Source: Ruminococcus sp. (GTDB lineage Bacteria > Bacillota > Clostridia > Oscillospirales > Ruminococcaceae). From it: a DNA stretch of 64,000 nt. The stretch is taken from positions 1 to 64,000 of the forward strand of contig JAFUXL010000010.1 in NCBI GenBank assembly GCA_017470905.1. The letters run 5' to 3'. Below, piece by piece: positions 7,780 to 15,768 of the stretch. How positions within the stretch are numbered: the stretch's first letter is position 1; each line of letters starts with the position of its first letter. The translations under genes and the position numbers were made by a program. Below the pieces are notes generated by a model, which was given only the letters and a program-made list of their open reading frames with translations, did no database searches and was not told the DNA's origin.

Positions 7780-9258
7780 TTATTTTAAGCCAAATTCAAG
7801 GCTTTTGAGGCTGAATGTTCCGCTGCCCGAATATCTTATGTAAAGCGGATATACTCCCGTAACAGGAGAAAATTCAAAGTCGCATATTTCATTACTGCCC
7901 GAAAGACTGATATTTTTTTCGGCAAAGGGCAAGCCGTTTATTTCCTTTGAAAGGCTAAGTAATCCCACGGCATTTCCGTTCAGCTTAAGCTTTATCGTAT
8001 TTATTCCGCCGAAGCTGAAATACCTGTATCCTATGAGGGTATTGTCGCATATTTCGCCGATAAATCTTTTGTCTCCGCAGTTGGTTACATTCGGAAAGCT
8101 TTCGGTAAATATCCTGTTCGAGCCGTGGGGCATATGACCGTTGGTTATACAGCAGGCAATTACGGCAGGATATTCCCCCACAGCATCAAGCGGTCTGCCG
8201 TTAAGTCCGCATGAAGTAATCTCGGATTGTCTGATACTTCCGTCGGGTGATATATAAATCCTCTCCGCACAGGCCTGACGGCTGTAGTCTGATTTATGTG
8301 TCAGTCTGTGATAGAAAACATACCACTGACCCTCTATTTCGATTATGCTTCCGTGAGTAGTTCCCGTCATATTCATCCGGGTTTCCTCCGTAACTCCGTT
8401 TATGCCTATATCTCCGTTTGAAACGAGAGTTCCCCCGAATGTGAAATCCCTGTCGGGATAATCGCTCACGGCATAGCAAAGCTCATGGTTTTTCTGCGAT
8501 GAATATATAAAATAATACTTATCGCCGACCCTGCGCATGGAGCTTGCCTCGAAAAATTCATGGCCGCCGAAATCCGCATCATAAGGTATAATATGTTTCG
8601 GTTCTTCCCTTACGGTCAGCATATCGTCCTCCAAAACCGCCATACACGCACCGTTTACGTTGTCGGGAGTTGAAAGTATCTCCCCGGCGGTCTTGTTGTA
8701 GCGTTCCATTACGCTTTTTAATTTCTGCTCATCATTGCGCAGAATATCATTGCTTTCATTCTGGTACTGCGTGCCGTAGTACAGTCTTATAATGCCGCTG
8801 TCGTTGAATGCACAGGGGTCGAAACAGACATATTTTTTCATGGGCGTGCCGTCGGGATATTTTACATATCCGAGGTATTCGTATCTGCCTGCCGGGGTAT
8901 CGCAGACCGCTGCGCTTATATGCCCCCAGTATCCGCCGTAACCGAATTTTCCCGAAAGGCAGTAGTATAAATAATACCTGCCGTCATTTCCCCTCACGAC
9001 ATCGGGAGCGTACATATAGGGACGTTCCTCGGAATAGTCGGGGTCCTGCACAGCCCTGTATATTATGCCCTCGCTTCTCCAGTCGGAGAGGTCATCGGTC
9101 GGTGCGGAAAACACCTCGTAATCATTCATGCAGAATGTTTCTCCGCCCTCCTTGTCGTGTGAGCCGTAGAGATAAACTCTGTCACCGAAGATGTGAGGTT
9201 CACCGTCGGGAATATAGGCATCGAGAGGGAGAAAGGGGTTGAAAGCTTGTTTTTTCAT
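7780..9258 (-). CDS. Glycoside hydrolase family 43 protein with CBM6-like tail
   Basis: A 492-residue enzyme of the five-bladed-propeller GH43 family (arabinofuranosidases, xylosidases, arabinanases). Expected catalytic residues are visible: Asp18 in the YIPDGEPHIF motif (base), Asp148 in CFDPCAF (pKa modulator) and Glu237 in GHEFFEASS (acid). Residues about 385-492 resemble a CBM6 beta-sandwich. No signal peptide is present, so it probably acts inside the cell on imported arabino- or xylo-oligosaccharides. Substrate specificity is not decided by these motifs. A GGTGGAG Shine-Dalgarno and a good promoter precede it; no transporter is adjacent. Confidence 0.88.
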   Translation of the reverse strand: MKKQAFNPFLPLDAYIPDGEPHIFGDRVYLYGSHDKEGGETFCMNDYEVFSAPTDDLSDWRSEGIIYRAVQDPDYSEERPYMYAPDVVRGNDGRYYLYYCLSGKFGYGGYWGHISAAVCDTPAGRYEYLGYVKYPDGTPMKKYVCFDPCAFNDSGIIRLYYGTQYQNESNDILRNDEQKLKSVMERYNKTAGEILSTPDNVNGACMAVLEDDMLTVREEPKHIIPYDADFGGHEFFEASSMRRVGDKYYFIYSSQKNHELCYAVSDYPDRDFTFGGTLVSNGDIGINGVTEETRMNMTGTTHGSIIEIEGQWYVFYHRLTHKSDYSRQACAERIYISPDGSIRQSEITSCGLNGRPLDAVGEYPAVIACCITNGHMPHGSNRIFTESFPNVTNCGDKRFIGEICDNTLIGYRYFSFGGINTIKLKLNGNAVGLLSLSKEINGLPFAEKNISLSGSNEICDFEFSPVTGVYPLYIRYSGSGTFSLKSLEFGLK

Positions 9259-9287
9259 AAAACTCCACCTTTACAGATTTTTTCTGT

Positions 9288-9316
9288 ATTATAACATATT
9301 CCGTAGGATTTTTCAA
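9288..9316 (-). promoter_or_regulatory. Promoter of the GH43 gene
   Basis: Minus strand TTGAAA (9311-9316), 17-bp spacer, TATAAT (9288-9293), about 30 bases before the GH43 ATG. Confidence 0.75.
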
Positions 9317-9358
9317 GTCAATGATTGCTGAAAACCGATTAATAATTGCTTATTTAAT

Positions 9359-9374
9359 TGTTCCACGTGAAACA
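9359..9374. promoter_or_regulatory. parS site, Bacillus-type sequence
   Basis: TGTTCCACGTGAAACA, which fits the Bacillus subtilis parS consensus TGTTNCACGTGAAACA exactly. It begins a segment of about 63 bp (9359-9421) that is repeated, slightly diverged, at 9549-9611. Confidence 0.88.
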
Positions 9375-9420
9375 TTTCCGTTTCACGCAGTTTTTTCGGA
9401 AATAATCAATTCTTTCTGTA

Positions 9421-9540
9421 AAGGAGCATTTCAGAATAATGCACAAAAATTTTTATGTTTTGTCTTTGTTTCCCCCCGTCCCTAAAGGGATTTCCGTTGG
9501 TCACCTACGGCGAGGGGAAACATTGCTTTCTGTAATTGCG
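9421..9540 (+). repeat. MITE-like element, copy c, with a different core
   Basis: Left part (AGGAGCATTTCAGAATAATGCAC then TTTTGTCTTTGTTTCC) matches the family, but the central hairpin is replaced by a longer one (TTTCCCCCCGTCCC...ACGGCGAGGGGAAA). It lies exactly between two copies of the parS-containing duplication. The whole 9317-9617 stretch has no gene. Confidence 0.5.
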
Positions 9541-9548
9541 AATTTAAA

Positions 9549-9564
9549 TGTTCCACGTGGAACA
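9549..9564. promoter_or_regulatory. parS-type palindrome, perfect copy 3
   Basis: TGTTCCACGTGGAACA at the start of the second copy of the 63-bp duplication; both copies continue with a CTTTC/TTTCACGCA half-site. Confidence 0.85.
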
Positions 9565-9617
9565 TTTCTGTTTCACGCAATTTTTTCCGGAAATAATTAA
9601 TTTTCTTTGTAATACTG

Positions 9618-9646
9618 TTGACAAATACCGAAAACAATGGTAGAAT
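9618..9646 (+). promoter_or_regulatory. Promoter of the MORN-protein gene
   Basis: TTGACA (9618-9623), 17-bp spacer, TAGAAT (9641-9646). Transcription should start near 9653. Confidence 0.8.
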
Positions 9647-9733
9647 AAAATAGTAGCCTGACAGACTTTTTCAGTATCAGACATGAAAACATCAGCAAAA
9701 CCATTCACCGAAAAACGGAAAGGAATTTTGAAG

Positions 9734-10900
9734 ATGAGGTTCAAAAAAATTTTTTCGGCAGCCGTTGTTTGTTCTTTAACCCTGAATATGCTCGGCGGCA
9801 GTATTCTCACGGGTTCAGCCTATGAGAGTACAAAAACAGTCAGCAGCACAAATGCATCTTACCTGTCATACGCAACCGTTCCGACAACAGCTAATATCAA
9901 ATGCGAAAGCTGTCAGAGTATTCTCAAATACCGCAGTGCTTTGTACGATATTACGACACAGCTTGCCAATGACCCCAAAAATCAGGAACTTCTGAATAAG
10001 CGTTCCGACTATGAGAAAAAGATTAATTCGCTTTTGTCTCATGAATGCAGCGAAAAAACCGTATATGTCGAAAATTACCCCTACGTCCTGCATAATTTCT
10101 ACGGCACCTATACGGGCGACTGGAAGGGCGGTTCTCCCGACGGCAGCGGCAATTTTGTGGGATTTTCAGTCAAGGATACCTCGGCATTTGACAGCACAAA
10201 ACAGGTAACAAACAAAACCTACTGCAAATATACCCACAACGGAAACTGGCTTAACGGGCGCAGGGACGGCGTGGGACAGTATATCATGGAAAATATTTCA
10301 ACCGAAATCCCCAAGTCAACCGGCAAGGAGACAATAACCAAATACACATCAACGTCCTATAACGGCGAATTTAAAGACAATTACATGAGCGGAAAGGGCT
10401 ATGAAACACAGGTTCTTTCCAACGGAGACTATATCATCTTCGGCGAGGGTACTTATAAAGACAATTCTCTTCAGGGAACAATTGCCTTTGAAAAATACAA
10501 CTCCTCCGACAAGCTCATACAGTCAGGTACTGCAAAAGAGGACGAAAACGGCAAAAAGGTTATCGTCACAGAGAATAAGAGCCAGAGCAGCACACTCTTA
10601 AAGGGTGCGCTTATTGCAGGTGCTGTCATCGGCGGTGCTGCACTTATCGGCAGTATCTTCTCGGACGACAGCGACTCCTCCGACAGCTATTCAGCAAGCT
10701 CGGCAGATCGTGATGCAAGGGAATACTGGGATAATTATCACGCAGAACAGGCAGAAAAAAAGAGAAAGGAACAGGAAGAAATCGACGAGCAGAACAGAAA
10801 ACAGCAGCAGTACGAGGACGACCAGTATCATTATTATCAGAAAACCTACGGCGATGACGACCCCAGAACACAGAAGTGGAAAAAATGGAGCGGCAATTAA
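9734..10900 (+). CDS. Exported, membrane-anchored MORN-repeat protein
   Basis: A 388-residue protein of unknown function. It starts with a signal peptide (MRFKKIFSAAVVCSLTLNML, cleavage near SAYES). It then has MORN-like motifs (YTGDWKGGSPDGSGNF, HNGNWLNGRRDGVGQY, YNGEFKDNYMSGKGYE, FGEGTYKDNSLQG), a hydrophobic glycine/alanine segment (LIAGAVIGGAALIGSIF) and a charged glutamine/glutamate-rich tail. An in-frame ATG at 9683 lacks a Shine-Dalgarno, whereas AAAGGAA precedes the ATG at 9734, so I chose that. CESC and HEC cysteines are present before the repeats. MORN repeats are usually cytosolic; an exported copy is uncommon. Confidence 0.75.
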   Translation: MRFKKIFSAAVVCSLTLNMLGGSILTGSAYESTKTVSSTNASYLSYATVPTTANIKCESCQSILKYRSALYDITTQLANDPKNQELLNKRSDYEKKINSLLSHECSEKTVYVENYPYVLHNFYGTYTGDWKGGSPDGSGNFVGFSVKDTSAFDSTKQVTNKTYCKYTHNGNWLNGRRDGVGQYIMENISTEIPKSTGKETITKYTSTSYNGEFKDNYMSGKGYETQVLSNGDYIIFGEGTYKDNSLQGTIAFEKYNSSDKLIQSGTAKEDENGKKVIVTENKSQSSTLLKGALIAGAVIGGAALIGSIFSDDSDSSDSYSASSADRDAREYWDNYHAEQAEKKRKEQEEIDEQNRKQQQYEDDQYHYYQKTYGDDDPRTQKWKKWSGN

Positions 10901-10905
10901 AAAGC

Positions 10906-10936
10906 AAAAATCTCCCCGAAAAACGGGGAGATTTTT
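10906..10936. terminator. Bidirectional terminator
   Basis: AAAAATCTCCCCG (10906-10918) pairs with CGGGGAGATTTTT (10924-10936): a 13-bp stem with T-runs either way. It overlaps the stop codon of the minus-strand hydrolase gene. Confidence 0.9.
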
Positions 10937-12054
10937 TATTCTGTTCCACGTGGAACATTTTCTTTCTTATCGGGGAGGAGAGCCTCCCTTGAGCTTTTCG
11001 CTATCTTTTTGAATGCATCCTTTATGACTGCCTGCTGTTCGGCGGAAAGCCCTCTTATCGCCCTGAACATCGCAGAATATGCAGACCATTTATTTTTGGA
11101 TATTTCCTTTATGGTATCCTTTTCGGGGGCTTCGAGTACGCTGAAAAGAGTATCCGTGAATAATTTCCGTTCCTCATCGCTGAAATTATCTATCCAGCCC
11201 GAAAGAGCCTTATTTATGATATGCCCTGATTTTGAAAGCTCCTGCGTGAGAACAAATCTGTTGCGCATTATCTCCCAGTTGTATGAAATATGCTGTTTTA
11301 TTCCGACAGCGGAGCTTTTCACTATTCTGTGTTCCATGCTGTTATTGAGCAGCATTCCAACGACAGATGTTTCGGGAACATAGCTTTTTATTCGGGGGAG
11401 CATATTGATATACTGCCATGACTGCGTTATCTCCTCACGGAAACCGGGGGCATCGTATGAATAAATTTCCGCAATCTGATTTTTTATATCCCTGTCGCAG
11501 AAAACAGAGGCATATATCGCAAAATTTCCGCCCTTTGAATGACCGCCCGTCCTTATTATGTGGGGGCTGTTTTTGAAATTGTCGTTAAGATAACTGACCG
11601 CCTGAAGCTGACCCGATGTCTGCTGCATATAGCTTATATTGAAATCCTCTTTCCAGCCTATGACGGTATCGTCCGTACCGCTGTAGGAGATAAACACCGT
11701 GCCGTCCTCAAGAATGCATGAAACAGCACGAAACTGCACTTCCTTTTCGGTGTCGATATTCTCAATATATCCCGTAAGGCGGATATTCCCGAAACGCTGC
11801 GACTGTGCCATTTTTTCAAAGAGAATATTATCCTCGTCAAAGCTTATAATCCTGCTTTTTTCGTCAACTGCGGAGGGGCTGTATCCTGCAAAAGCGTCTT
11901 TAAGGGATATTTCCTTTCCGAAATCGGAGGGTACTATGCCGTTGAGAGGTACATATACAAACTGCGAGAGTATAAGCCCGTCAGCCTCGTTGAAAGGGTC
12001 GGCAGAAAACGGAATATCCCCCCTCCAGTCGAGATAGTCGAGTATATTTGCCAT
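10936..12054 (-). CDS. Mbeg1-like alpha/beta-hydrolase (DUF2974)
   Basis: A 372-residue protein starting MANILDYLDWRGDIPFS, typical of the Mbeg1-like family, with the nucleophile elbow GGHSKGGNFA near 168 and a preceding SYSGTDDT loop, as in class 3 lipases. Probably an intracellular esterase or lipase; no substrate is established for the family. AAGGAG precedes the ATG. The final residues NVPRGTE are encoded by a parS palindrome (10942-10957), which therefore lies within the coding sequence. Confidence 0.82.
   Translation of the reverse strand: MANILDYLDWRGDIPFSADPFNEADGLILSQFVYVPLNGIVPSDFGKEISLKDAFAGYSPSAVDEKSRIISFDEDNILFEKMAQSQRFGNIRLTGYIENIDTEKEVQFRAVSCILEDGTVFISYSGTDDTVIGWKEDFNISYMQQTSGQLQAVSYLNDNFKNSPHIIRTGGHSKGGNFAIYASVFCDRDIKNQIAEIYSYDAPGFREEITQSWQYINMLPRIKSYVPETSVVGMLLNNSMEHRIVKSSAVGIKQHISYNWEIMRNRFVLTQELSKSGHIINKALSGWIDNFSDEERKLFTDTLFSVLEAPEKDTIKEISKNKWSAYSAMFRAIRGLSAEQQAVIKDAFKKIAKSSREALLPDKKENVPRGTE
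10942..10957. promoter_or_regulatory. parS-type palindrome, perfect copy 4
   Basis: TGTTCCACGTGGAACA inside the last codons of the Mbeg1-like gene, just after the terminator stem. Confidence 0.85.
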
Positions 12055-12074
12055 GCTTTCTCCTTACTGTATTA

Positions 12075-13388
12075 TTATTTCTCCGTACAAAATTCTACCT
12101 TTTCGCCTGCGAGTATCATATTGGTGGTTCTTACAGCGCACATCTTTCCGCACATGGAACAGGTGTGGCGGTCGGCAGGGGGAGTACTCTCGAAATATTC
12201 TCTTGCCTTTTCGCCGTCAACGGCTATCCTGAACATCTCGTCCCAGTCAACAACATGACGTGCGGCAGCCATTTCGTTGTCCCTGTCTCTTGCGTGGGGG
12301 TATCCATTTGCAATATCTGCTGCATGGGCGGCGATTTTGCTTGCGATAATTCCGTCCTTTACATCATTTATATCGGGAAGTCTGAGGTGTTCCGCAGGAG
12401 TTACATAGCAGAGGAAATCCGCTCCGCTTGATGCGGCTATCGCTCCGCCTATCGCAGAGGTTATATGGTCATATCCGGGGAATATATCCGTAACTATGGG
12501 GCCGAGAACATAGAAAGGCGCATTGTGGCACAGTCTCTTCTGGAGCTTCATATTTGCGGCAATTTCGTTCATAGCCATATGCCCCGGGCCCTCTACCATT
12601 ACCTGTACATTCTTTTCCCACGCACGAAGGGTTAAATTTCCGAGTTCGATTAATTCCGAAATCTGTCCTGCATCTGTCGAGTCGTCTATGCAGCCTGGGC
12701 GGAGTGCATCGCCGAGACTTATCGTCACATCGTATTCGTGGAGAATGTCGAGAACCTCGTCATAATGCTCGAAGAAGGGATTTTCGTTGCCCGTCATCAT
12801 CATCCAGGCGAAAAGCAGTGAACCGCCACGGGAAACTATATTCATTTTACGACCCTCACGCATGAAAGCCTCAACAGCCCTCCTGTTTATTCCTGCGTGA
12901 ATGGTCATGAAGTCAACGCCCTCCTCCGCATGAGCCTTTACGACTTTAAGAAAATCCTCCGCAGATATTTCGAGGAGGTCTTTTTCGAGGTAGCCTATCG
13001 CATCGTACATGGGGACAGTGCCAATCATGGCAGGGGATTTTTCAATAAGCTGTCTGCGGAAAGTATTTGTCTTGCCGTAGTTGCTCAGGTCCATTATAGC
13101 CTCCGCACCGAATTTATGAGCCATATCGACCTTCTGCATTTCTATTTCGTAGTCCTTTGCATCGCCTGAAATGCCGAGGTTTACATTTATCTTTGTGCGC
13201 ATTTTTGTACCGATACCCTCAGGGGATATGCTCTTGTGATTTACATTGCAGGGTATGCAGACTTCGCCCTTTGCAACGAGTTCACGGAGTTCTTCGGGGG
13301 TGATGTATTCTTTCTGCGCAACAATTTCCATTTCGGGGGTAATGATACCCATTTTTGCGGCTTCCATCTGTGTGTAATATTTTTTCAT
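12075..13388 (-). CDS. thiC: Phosphomethylpyrimidine synthase
   Basis: Radical-SAM enzyme that rearranges aminoimidazole ribotide to hydroxymethylpyrimidine phosphate, the pyrimidine half of thiamin. The 437 residues include conserved stretches [20 protein letters not shown] and the C-terminal iron-sulfur motif CSMCGKMC. Seen spacing is CX2CX3C, one residue shorter than the CX2CX4C I recall for the proteobacterial enzyme. It is the short form without the long N-terminal extension. AAAGGAG precedes the ATG. It lies downstream of thiD but is separated from it by a MITE-like element, and no riboswitch of its own is visible. Confidence 0.96.
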   Translation of the reverse strand: MKKYYTQMEAAKMGIITPEMEIVAQKEYITPEELRELVAKGEVCIPCNVNHKSISPEGIGTKMRTKINVNLGISGDAKDYEIEMQKVDMAHKFGAEAIMDLSNYGKTNTFRRQLIEKSPAMIGTVPMYDAIGYLEKDLLEISAEDFLKVVKAHAEEGVDFMTIHAGINRRAVEAFMREGRKMNIVSRGGSLLFAWMMMTGNENPFFEHYDEVLDILHEYDVTISLGDALRPGCIDDSTDAGQISELIELGNLTLRAWEKNVQVMVEGPGHMAMNEIAANMKLQKRLCHNAPFYVLGPIVTDIFPGYDHITSAIGGAIAASSGADFLCYVTPAEHLRLPDINDVKDGIIASKIAAHAADIANGYPHARDRDNEMAAARHVVDWDEMFRIAVDGEKAREYFESTPPADRHTCSMCGKMCAVRTTNMILAGEKVEFCTEK

Positions 13389-13412
13389 AAAAATTCTCCT
13401 TTAATTTAAATA

Positions 13413-13554
13413 CTATAAATGAGCATTTTTAAATAATACAAAAAAATTTTTATATTTTGTCTTTGTTCCCTCCGCCTGCGGCGGAGGGAACATTGCTTTT
13501 TATCATACTTTTTTGTATATTATCATGAACAATTTTAAATTTGCTCAATCATAG
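13413..13554 (+). repeat. MITE-like element, copy d (best preserved)
   Basis: 142 bp with terminal inverted repeats: CTATAAATGAGCATTTTTAA at the left and, read on the other strand, CTATGATTGAGCAAATTTAA at the right. The interior has TTTTGTCTTTGTTCCC and a perfect 12-bp stem GTTCCCTCCGCC/GGCGGAGGGAAC. TTAAATA flanks both ends and could be a target duplication, though the area is AT-rich. Confidence 0.75.
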
Positions 13555-13568
13555 TTAAATAATCCAAA

Positions 13569-14366
13569 TCATTCTGCAAATCGGCTCTTAATATCAAACA
13601 TATGGTTCATAGGTCCGCTGCCCTTTCCGAGATTGAGCATGGAGCTTAAACAGCCCGATATATAATCCTTTGCACGTTCAACGGATTGGGGAATATCATA
13701 ACCCTTTGCAAGATTTGACGCTATCGCACTCGAAAGCGTACAGCCTGTGCCGTGGGTATTGGGGTTATCTATTCTCTTTCCTCTGAACCATATGATTTTT
13801 TCTCCGTCAAAAAGACAGTCGTTCGCATCGTTCAGATTATGACCGCCCTTTACAAGCACGGCGCAGCCGAATGATGAATATATCATCCTTGCGGATTTTT
13901 CCATATCATCGGGGGTATTTATCCTGTTCCCTGTGAGTGCTTCCGTTTCGGGTATATTGGGCGTTATAATATCCGCAAGCGGCAAAAGATTTTTTTTCAG
14001 ACATTCAACTGCGTCCTTTCTGAGAAGTGCCGAGCCGCTTGTCGCAACCATAACGGGGTCTATGACGATATTTTTTGCCTTATAGAATTTCAATTTTTCG
14101 GCAATGACTTCAATAAGCCCGTTGGAGGAAACCATGCCCGTCTTTACCGCATCGGGGAAAATATCATTAAAGATACAGTCCAGTTGTGATGCTAGAAATT
14201 CGGGGCTTGCCTCCGTTATATCATTTACGCTGAGGGTATTCTGTGCAGTGAGAGCGGTAACGGCACTCATGGCATAAACGCCGTGAGCGGTCATGGTTTT
14301 TATATCTGCCTGAATACCTGCGCCGCCGCCTGAGTCGCTTCCTGCAATTGTCAGTGCAGTATGCAT
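13569..14366 (-). CDS. thiD: Hydroxymethylpyrimidine/phosphomethylpyrimidine kinase
   Basis: Ribokinase-fold kinase that phosphorylates hydroxymethylpyrimidine and its monophosphate. The 265-residue protein shows TIAGSDSGGGAGIQADIKT at the N-terminus, TPNIPE, LVKGGHN and the anion-hole motif NTHGTGCTLSSA with catalytic Asp/Cys region near the C-terminus. Two ATGs lie six bases apart; GGGGG lies seven bases before the second (14366), which I chose. Upstream, a MITE-like element and a parS site separate it from thiE, so whether it is cotranscribed with thiS-thiE is open. Confidence 0.95.
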   Translation of the reverse strand: MHTALTIAGSDSGGGAGIQADIKTMTAHGVYAMSAVTALTAQNTLSVNDITEASPEFLASQLDCIFNDIFPDAVKTGMVSSNGLIEVIAEKLKFYKAKNIVIDPVMVATSGSALLRKDAVECLKKNLLPLADIITPNIPETEALTGNRINTPDDMEKSARMIYSSFGCAVLVKGGHNLNDANDCLFDGEKIIWFRGKRIDNPNTHGTGCTLSSAIASNLAKGYDIPQSVERAKDYISGCLSSMLNLGKGSGPMNHMFDIKSRFAE

Positions 14367-14382
14367 AATCATTCCCCCTTTT

Positions 14383-14422
14383 TTAATTCATAATTCATAA
14401 TGCATAATTCATAATTAATATT
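14383..14422. repeat. AT-rich TAATTCATAATGCATAATTC repeat
   Basis: Tandem TTCATAAT/TGCATAAT units between thiD and the MITE-like copy e. Confidence 0.5.
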
Positions 14423-14510
14423 TTAGAATAATGCACGGAAATTTTTTTTGTCTCTGTTTTCCTCCGCCTGCGGCGGAGGGGAATATGAATTTACTCAACT
14501 GTAATTTATA
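14419..14510 (+). repeat. MITE-like element, copy e (shortened)
   Basis: TTTTAGAATAATGCACGGAA, a TTTTGTCTCTGTTTTCC version of the conserved stretch, the hairpin TTTTCCTCCGCC/GGCGGAGGGGAA, then a truncated right end TTTACTCAACTGTAA. Confidence 0.55.
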
Positions 14511-14520
14511 ATTAGCAAAA

Positions 14521-14536
14521 TGTTCCACGTGGAACA
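14521..14536. promoter_or_regulatory. parS-type palindrome, perfect copy 5
   Basis: TGTTCCACGTGGAACA, three bases beyond the thiE stop codon. Confidence 0.85.
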
Positions 14537-14539
14537 ATT

Positions 14540-15169
14540 TTATTTAAATGTTTCACGGCAAAGATTTTTAAGCTCTGCTGTCTGTTTCTCAATATCATCA
14601 GCCGAAAATGCCGCCGAGACAAGCGCAGCACCCACAGCACCTATACCCTTTAGCTGTGTTATATTATCCCTGTTTATTCCGCCGATAGCCACAACGGGGA
14701 TTTTTACACTTTCGGCGATTTCCACGAATTGCTGCGCAGTTATTCGTATTGCATCTGTTTTTGTGGGGGAGGGGAATACAGCACCCGTGCCGAGATAGTC
14801 AGCACCCTCCGCCTGTGCCTTTTTTGCCTGTTCAACAGTCTTTGCGGTTGCACCTATTATGAAATTATCTCCTGCAATTTTTCTGATTTCGGCAACGGGA
14901 GTATCCTCAATCCCGACATGAACACCGTCCGCACCCGATTTCAGAGCCGCATTATAATTATCATTTATGATAAGCAGAGCGTTATACCTCCTGCAAATCT
15001 CTTTTACCTTCAAAGCCTCTGCGACTAAATCCTCATCGCTGATATTTTTTTCACGGAGCTGAATAATTTCCGCACCGCCACTTAATGCCGACTCAATACA
15101 CGAATAAAAATCGGGCATGATTTTTCTGTCGGTTATGGGATATATCAGAAGCCGGTTTTTATCAATCAT
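14540..15169 (-). CDS. thiE: Thiamin phosphate synthase
   Basis: TIM-barrel enzyme joining hydroxymethylpyrimidine pyrophosphate and thiazole phosphate to thiamin phosphate. The 209 residues keep the catalytic signatures: IIQLREKN, LLIINDNYNAAL, ADGVHVGIED, GADYLGTGAVFPSPTK and VVAIGGINRDN. Its ATG overlaps the tenI stop (ATGA), indicating translational coupling; it is the last gene of the thiS-thiE operon. Of the two ThiE-like proteins, this is the one with intact active-site motifs. Confidence 0.96.
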   Translation of the reverse strand: MIDKNRLLIYPITDRKIMPDFYSCIESALSGGAEIIQLREKNISDEDLVAEALKVKEICRRYNALLIINDNYNAALKSGADGVHVGIEDTPVAEIRKIAGDNFIIGATAKTVEQAKKAQAEGADYLGTGAVFPSPTKTDAIRITAQQFVEIAESVKIPVVAIGGINRDNITQLKGIGAVGAALVSAAFSADDIEKQTAELKNLCRETFK

Positions 15170-15768
15170 TTCGTGTCCTTTCCGAGCGAATACATATACC
15201 GTAGTATGTCGTCACATTTCATAAAGCTGCTCATGAGGCATACACCCTCCGCACCTGCATTTATTACGCTGTTTATATTTTCGGGAGATATTCCGCCTAT
15301 GGCAAAGACGGGTATATCAACGCTTTCGCAGACGGATTTGAGGAACATTGTTCCACGTGGAACAATGCCCTTTTTGCAGTCTGTTTCATATATATGCCCT
15401 GCCGTGATGTAATCCGCACCGAGGGACAGAGCCTCCCCTGCATCTTCGACTGAATGGCATGAAGAGCCGATTTTTTTAAATCCCGACAGGATATTTTTAT
15501 CGGTCGTGCGGAGAATACCGAGCGGAAGATGAATATACTCCGCACCGAGCTTCAGAGCCGTATTCACAAAGCTGTGAAGAATACATTTTACATCATATCT
15601 GCCGCATATATCCATAACCCTTTCCGCAAGGAGAGAATATTCATATTCGGGCAAATCCTTCTCCCTTAAAATCACCGCATCGGGCTGACATTCTGCGATT
15701 TTTTCGATACGGTCGAAAAAATCCCCGTCACATAATTTTCTGTTCGTAACGCATATTATCTTAAACAT
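15166..15768 (-). CDS. tenI: TenI-type thiazole tautomerase
   Basis: ThiE-fold protein of 200 residues. The ThiE motif IIND is LHSF here and VHVG is IHLP, so pyrophosphate transfer is unlikely; instead GHIYETDCKKG matches TenI, which aromatises the thiazole made by ThiG. An internal parS palindrome (15349-15364) encodes IVPRGTM in the loop right after that motif. The ATG at 15768 overlaps the thiH stop; an ATG four codons upstream (15780) is also possible, and neither has a clear Shine-Dalgarno, suggesting coupling to thiH. Position between thiH and thiE supports the role. Confidence 0.85.
   Translation of the reverse strand: MFKIICVTNRKLCDGDFFDRIEKIAECQPDAVILREKDLPEYEYSLLAERVMDICGRYDVKCILHSFVNTALKLGAEYIHLPLGILRTTDKNILSGFKKIGSSCHSVEDAGEALSLGADYITAGHIYETDCKKGIVPRGTMFLKSVCESVDIPVFAIGGISPENINSVINAGAEGVCLMSSFMKCDDILRYMYSLGKDTK
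15349..15364. promoter_or_regulatory. parS-type palindrome, perfect copy 6, inside tenI
   Basis: TGTTCCACGTGGAACA lying fully inside the tenI reading frame, which stays open. Confidence 0.85.

Noticed and set aside
12580-12595. CCCCGGGCCC inside thiC as a possible Noc-binding site
   Set aside because: Only the central CCCGGG matches; the flanking ATTT/AAAT of the Noc site is absent, and the sequence encodes the conserved EGPGHM motif.
14549-14560. TGTTTCACGGC in thiE as another parS
   Set aside because: Only one half-site; the palindrome is not completed.
15166-15768. The second ThiE-like gene as a redundant thiamin phosphate synthase
   Set aside because: Active-site motifs IIND and VHVG are replaced, while the TenI motif GHIYETDCKKG is present; TenI fits better.
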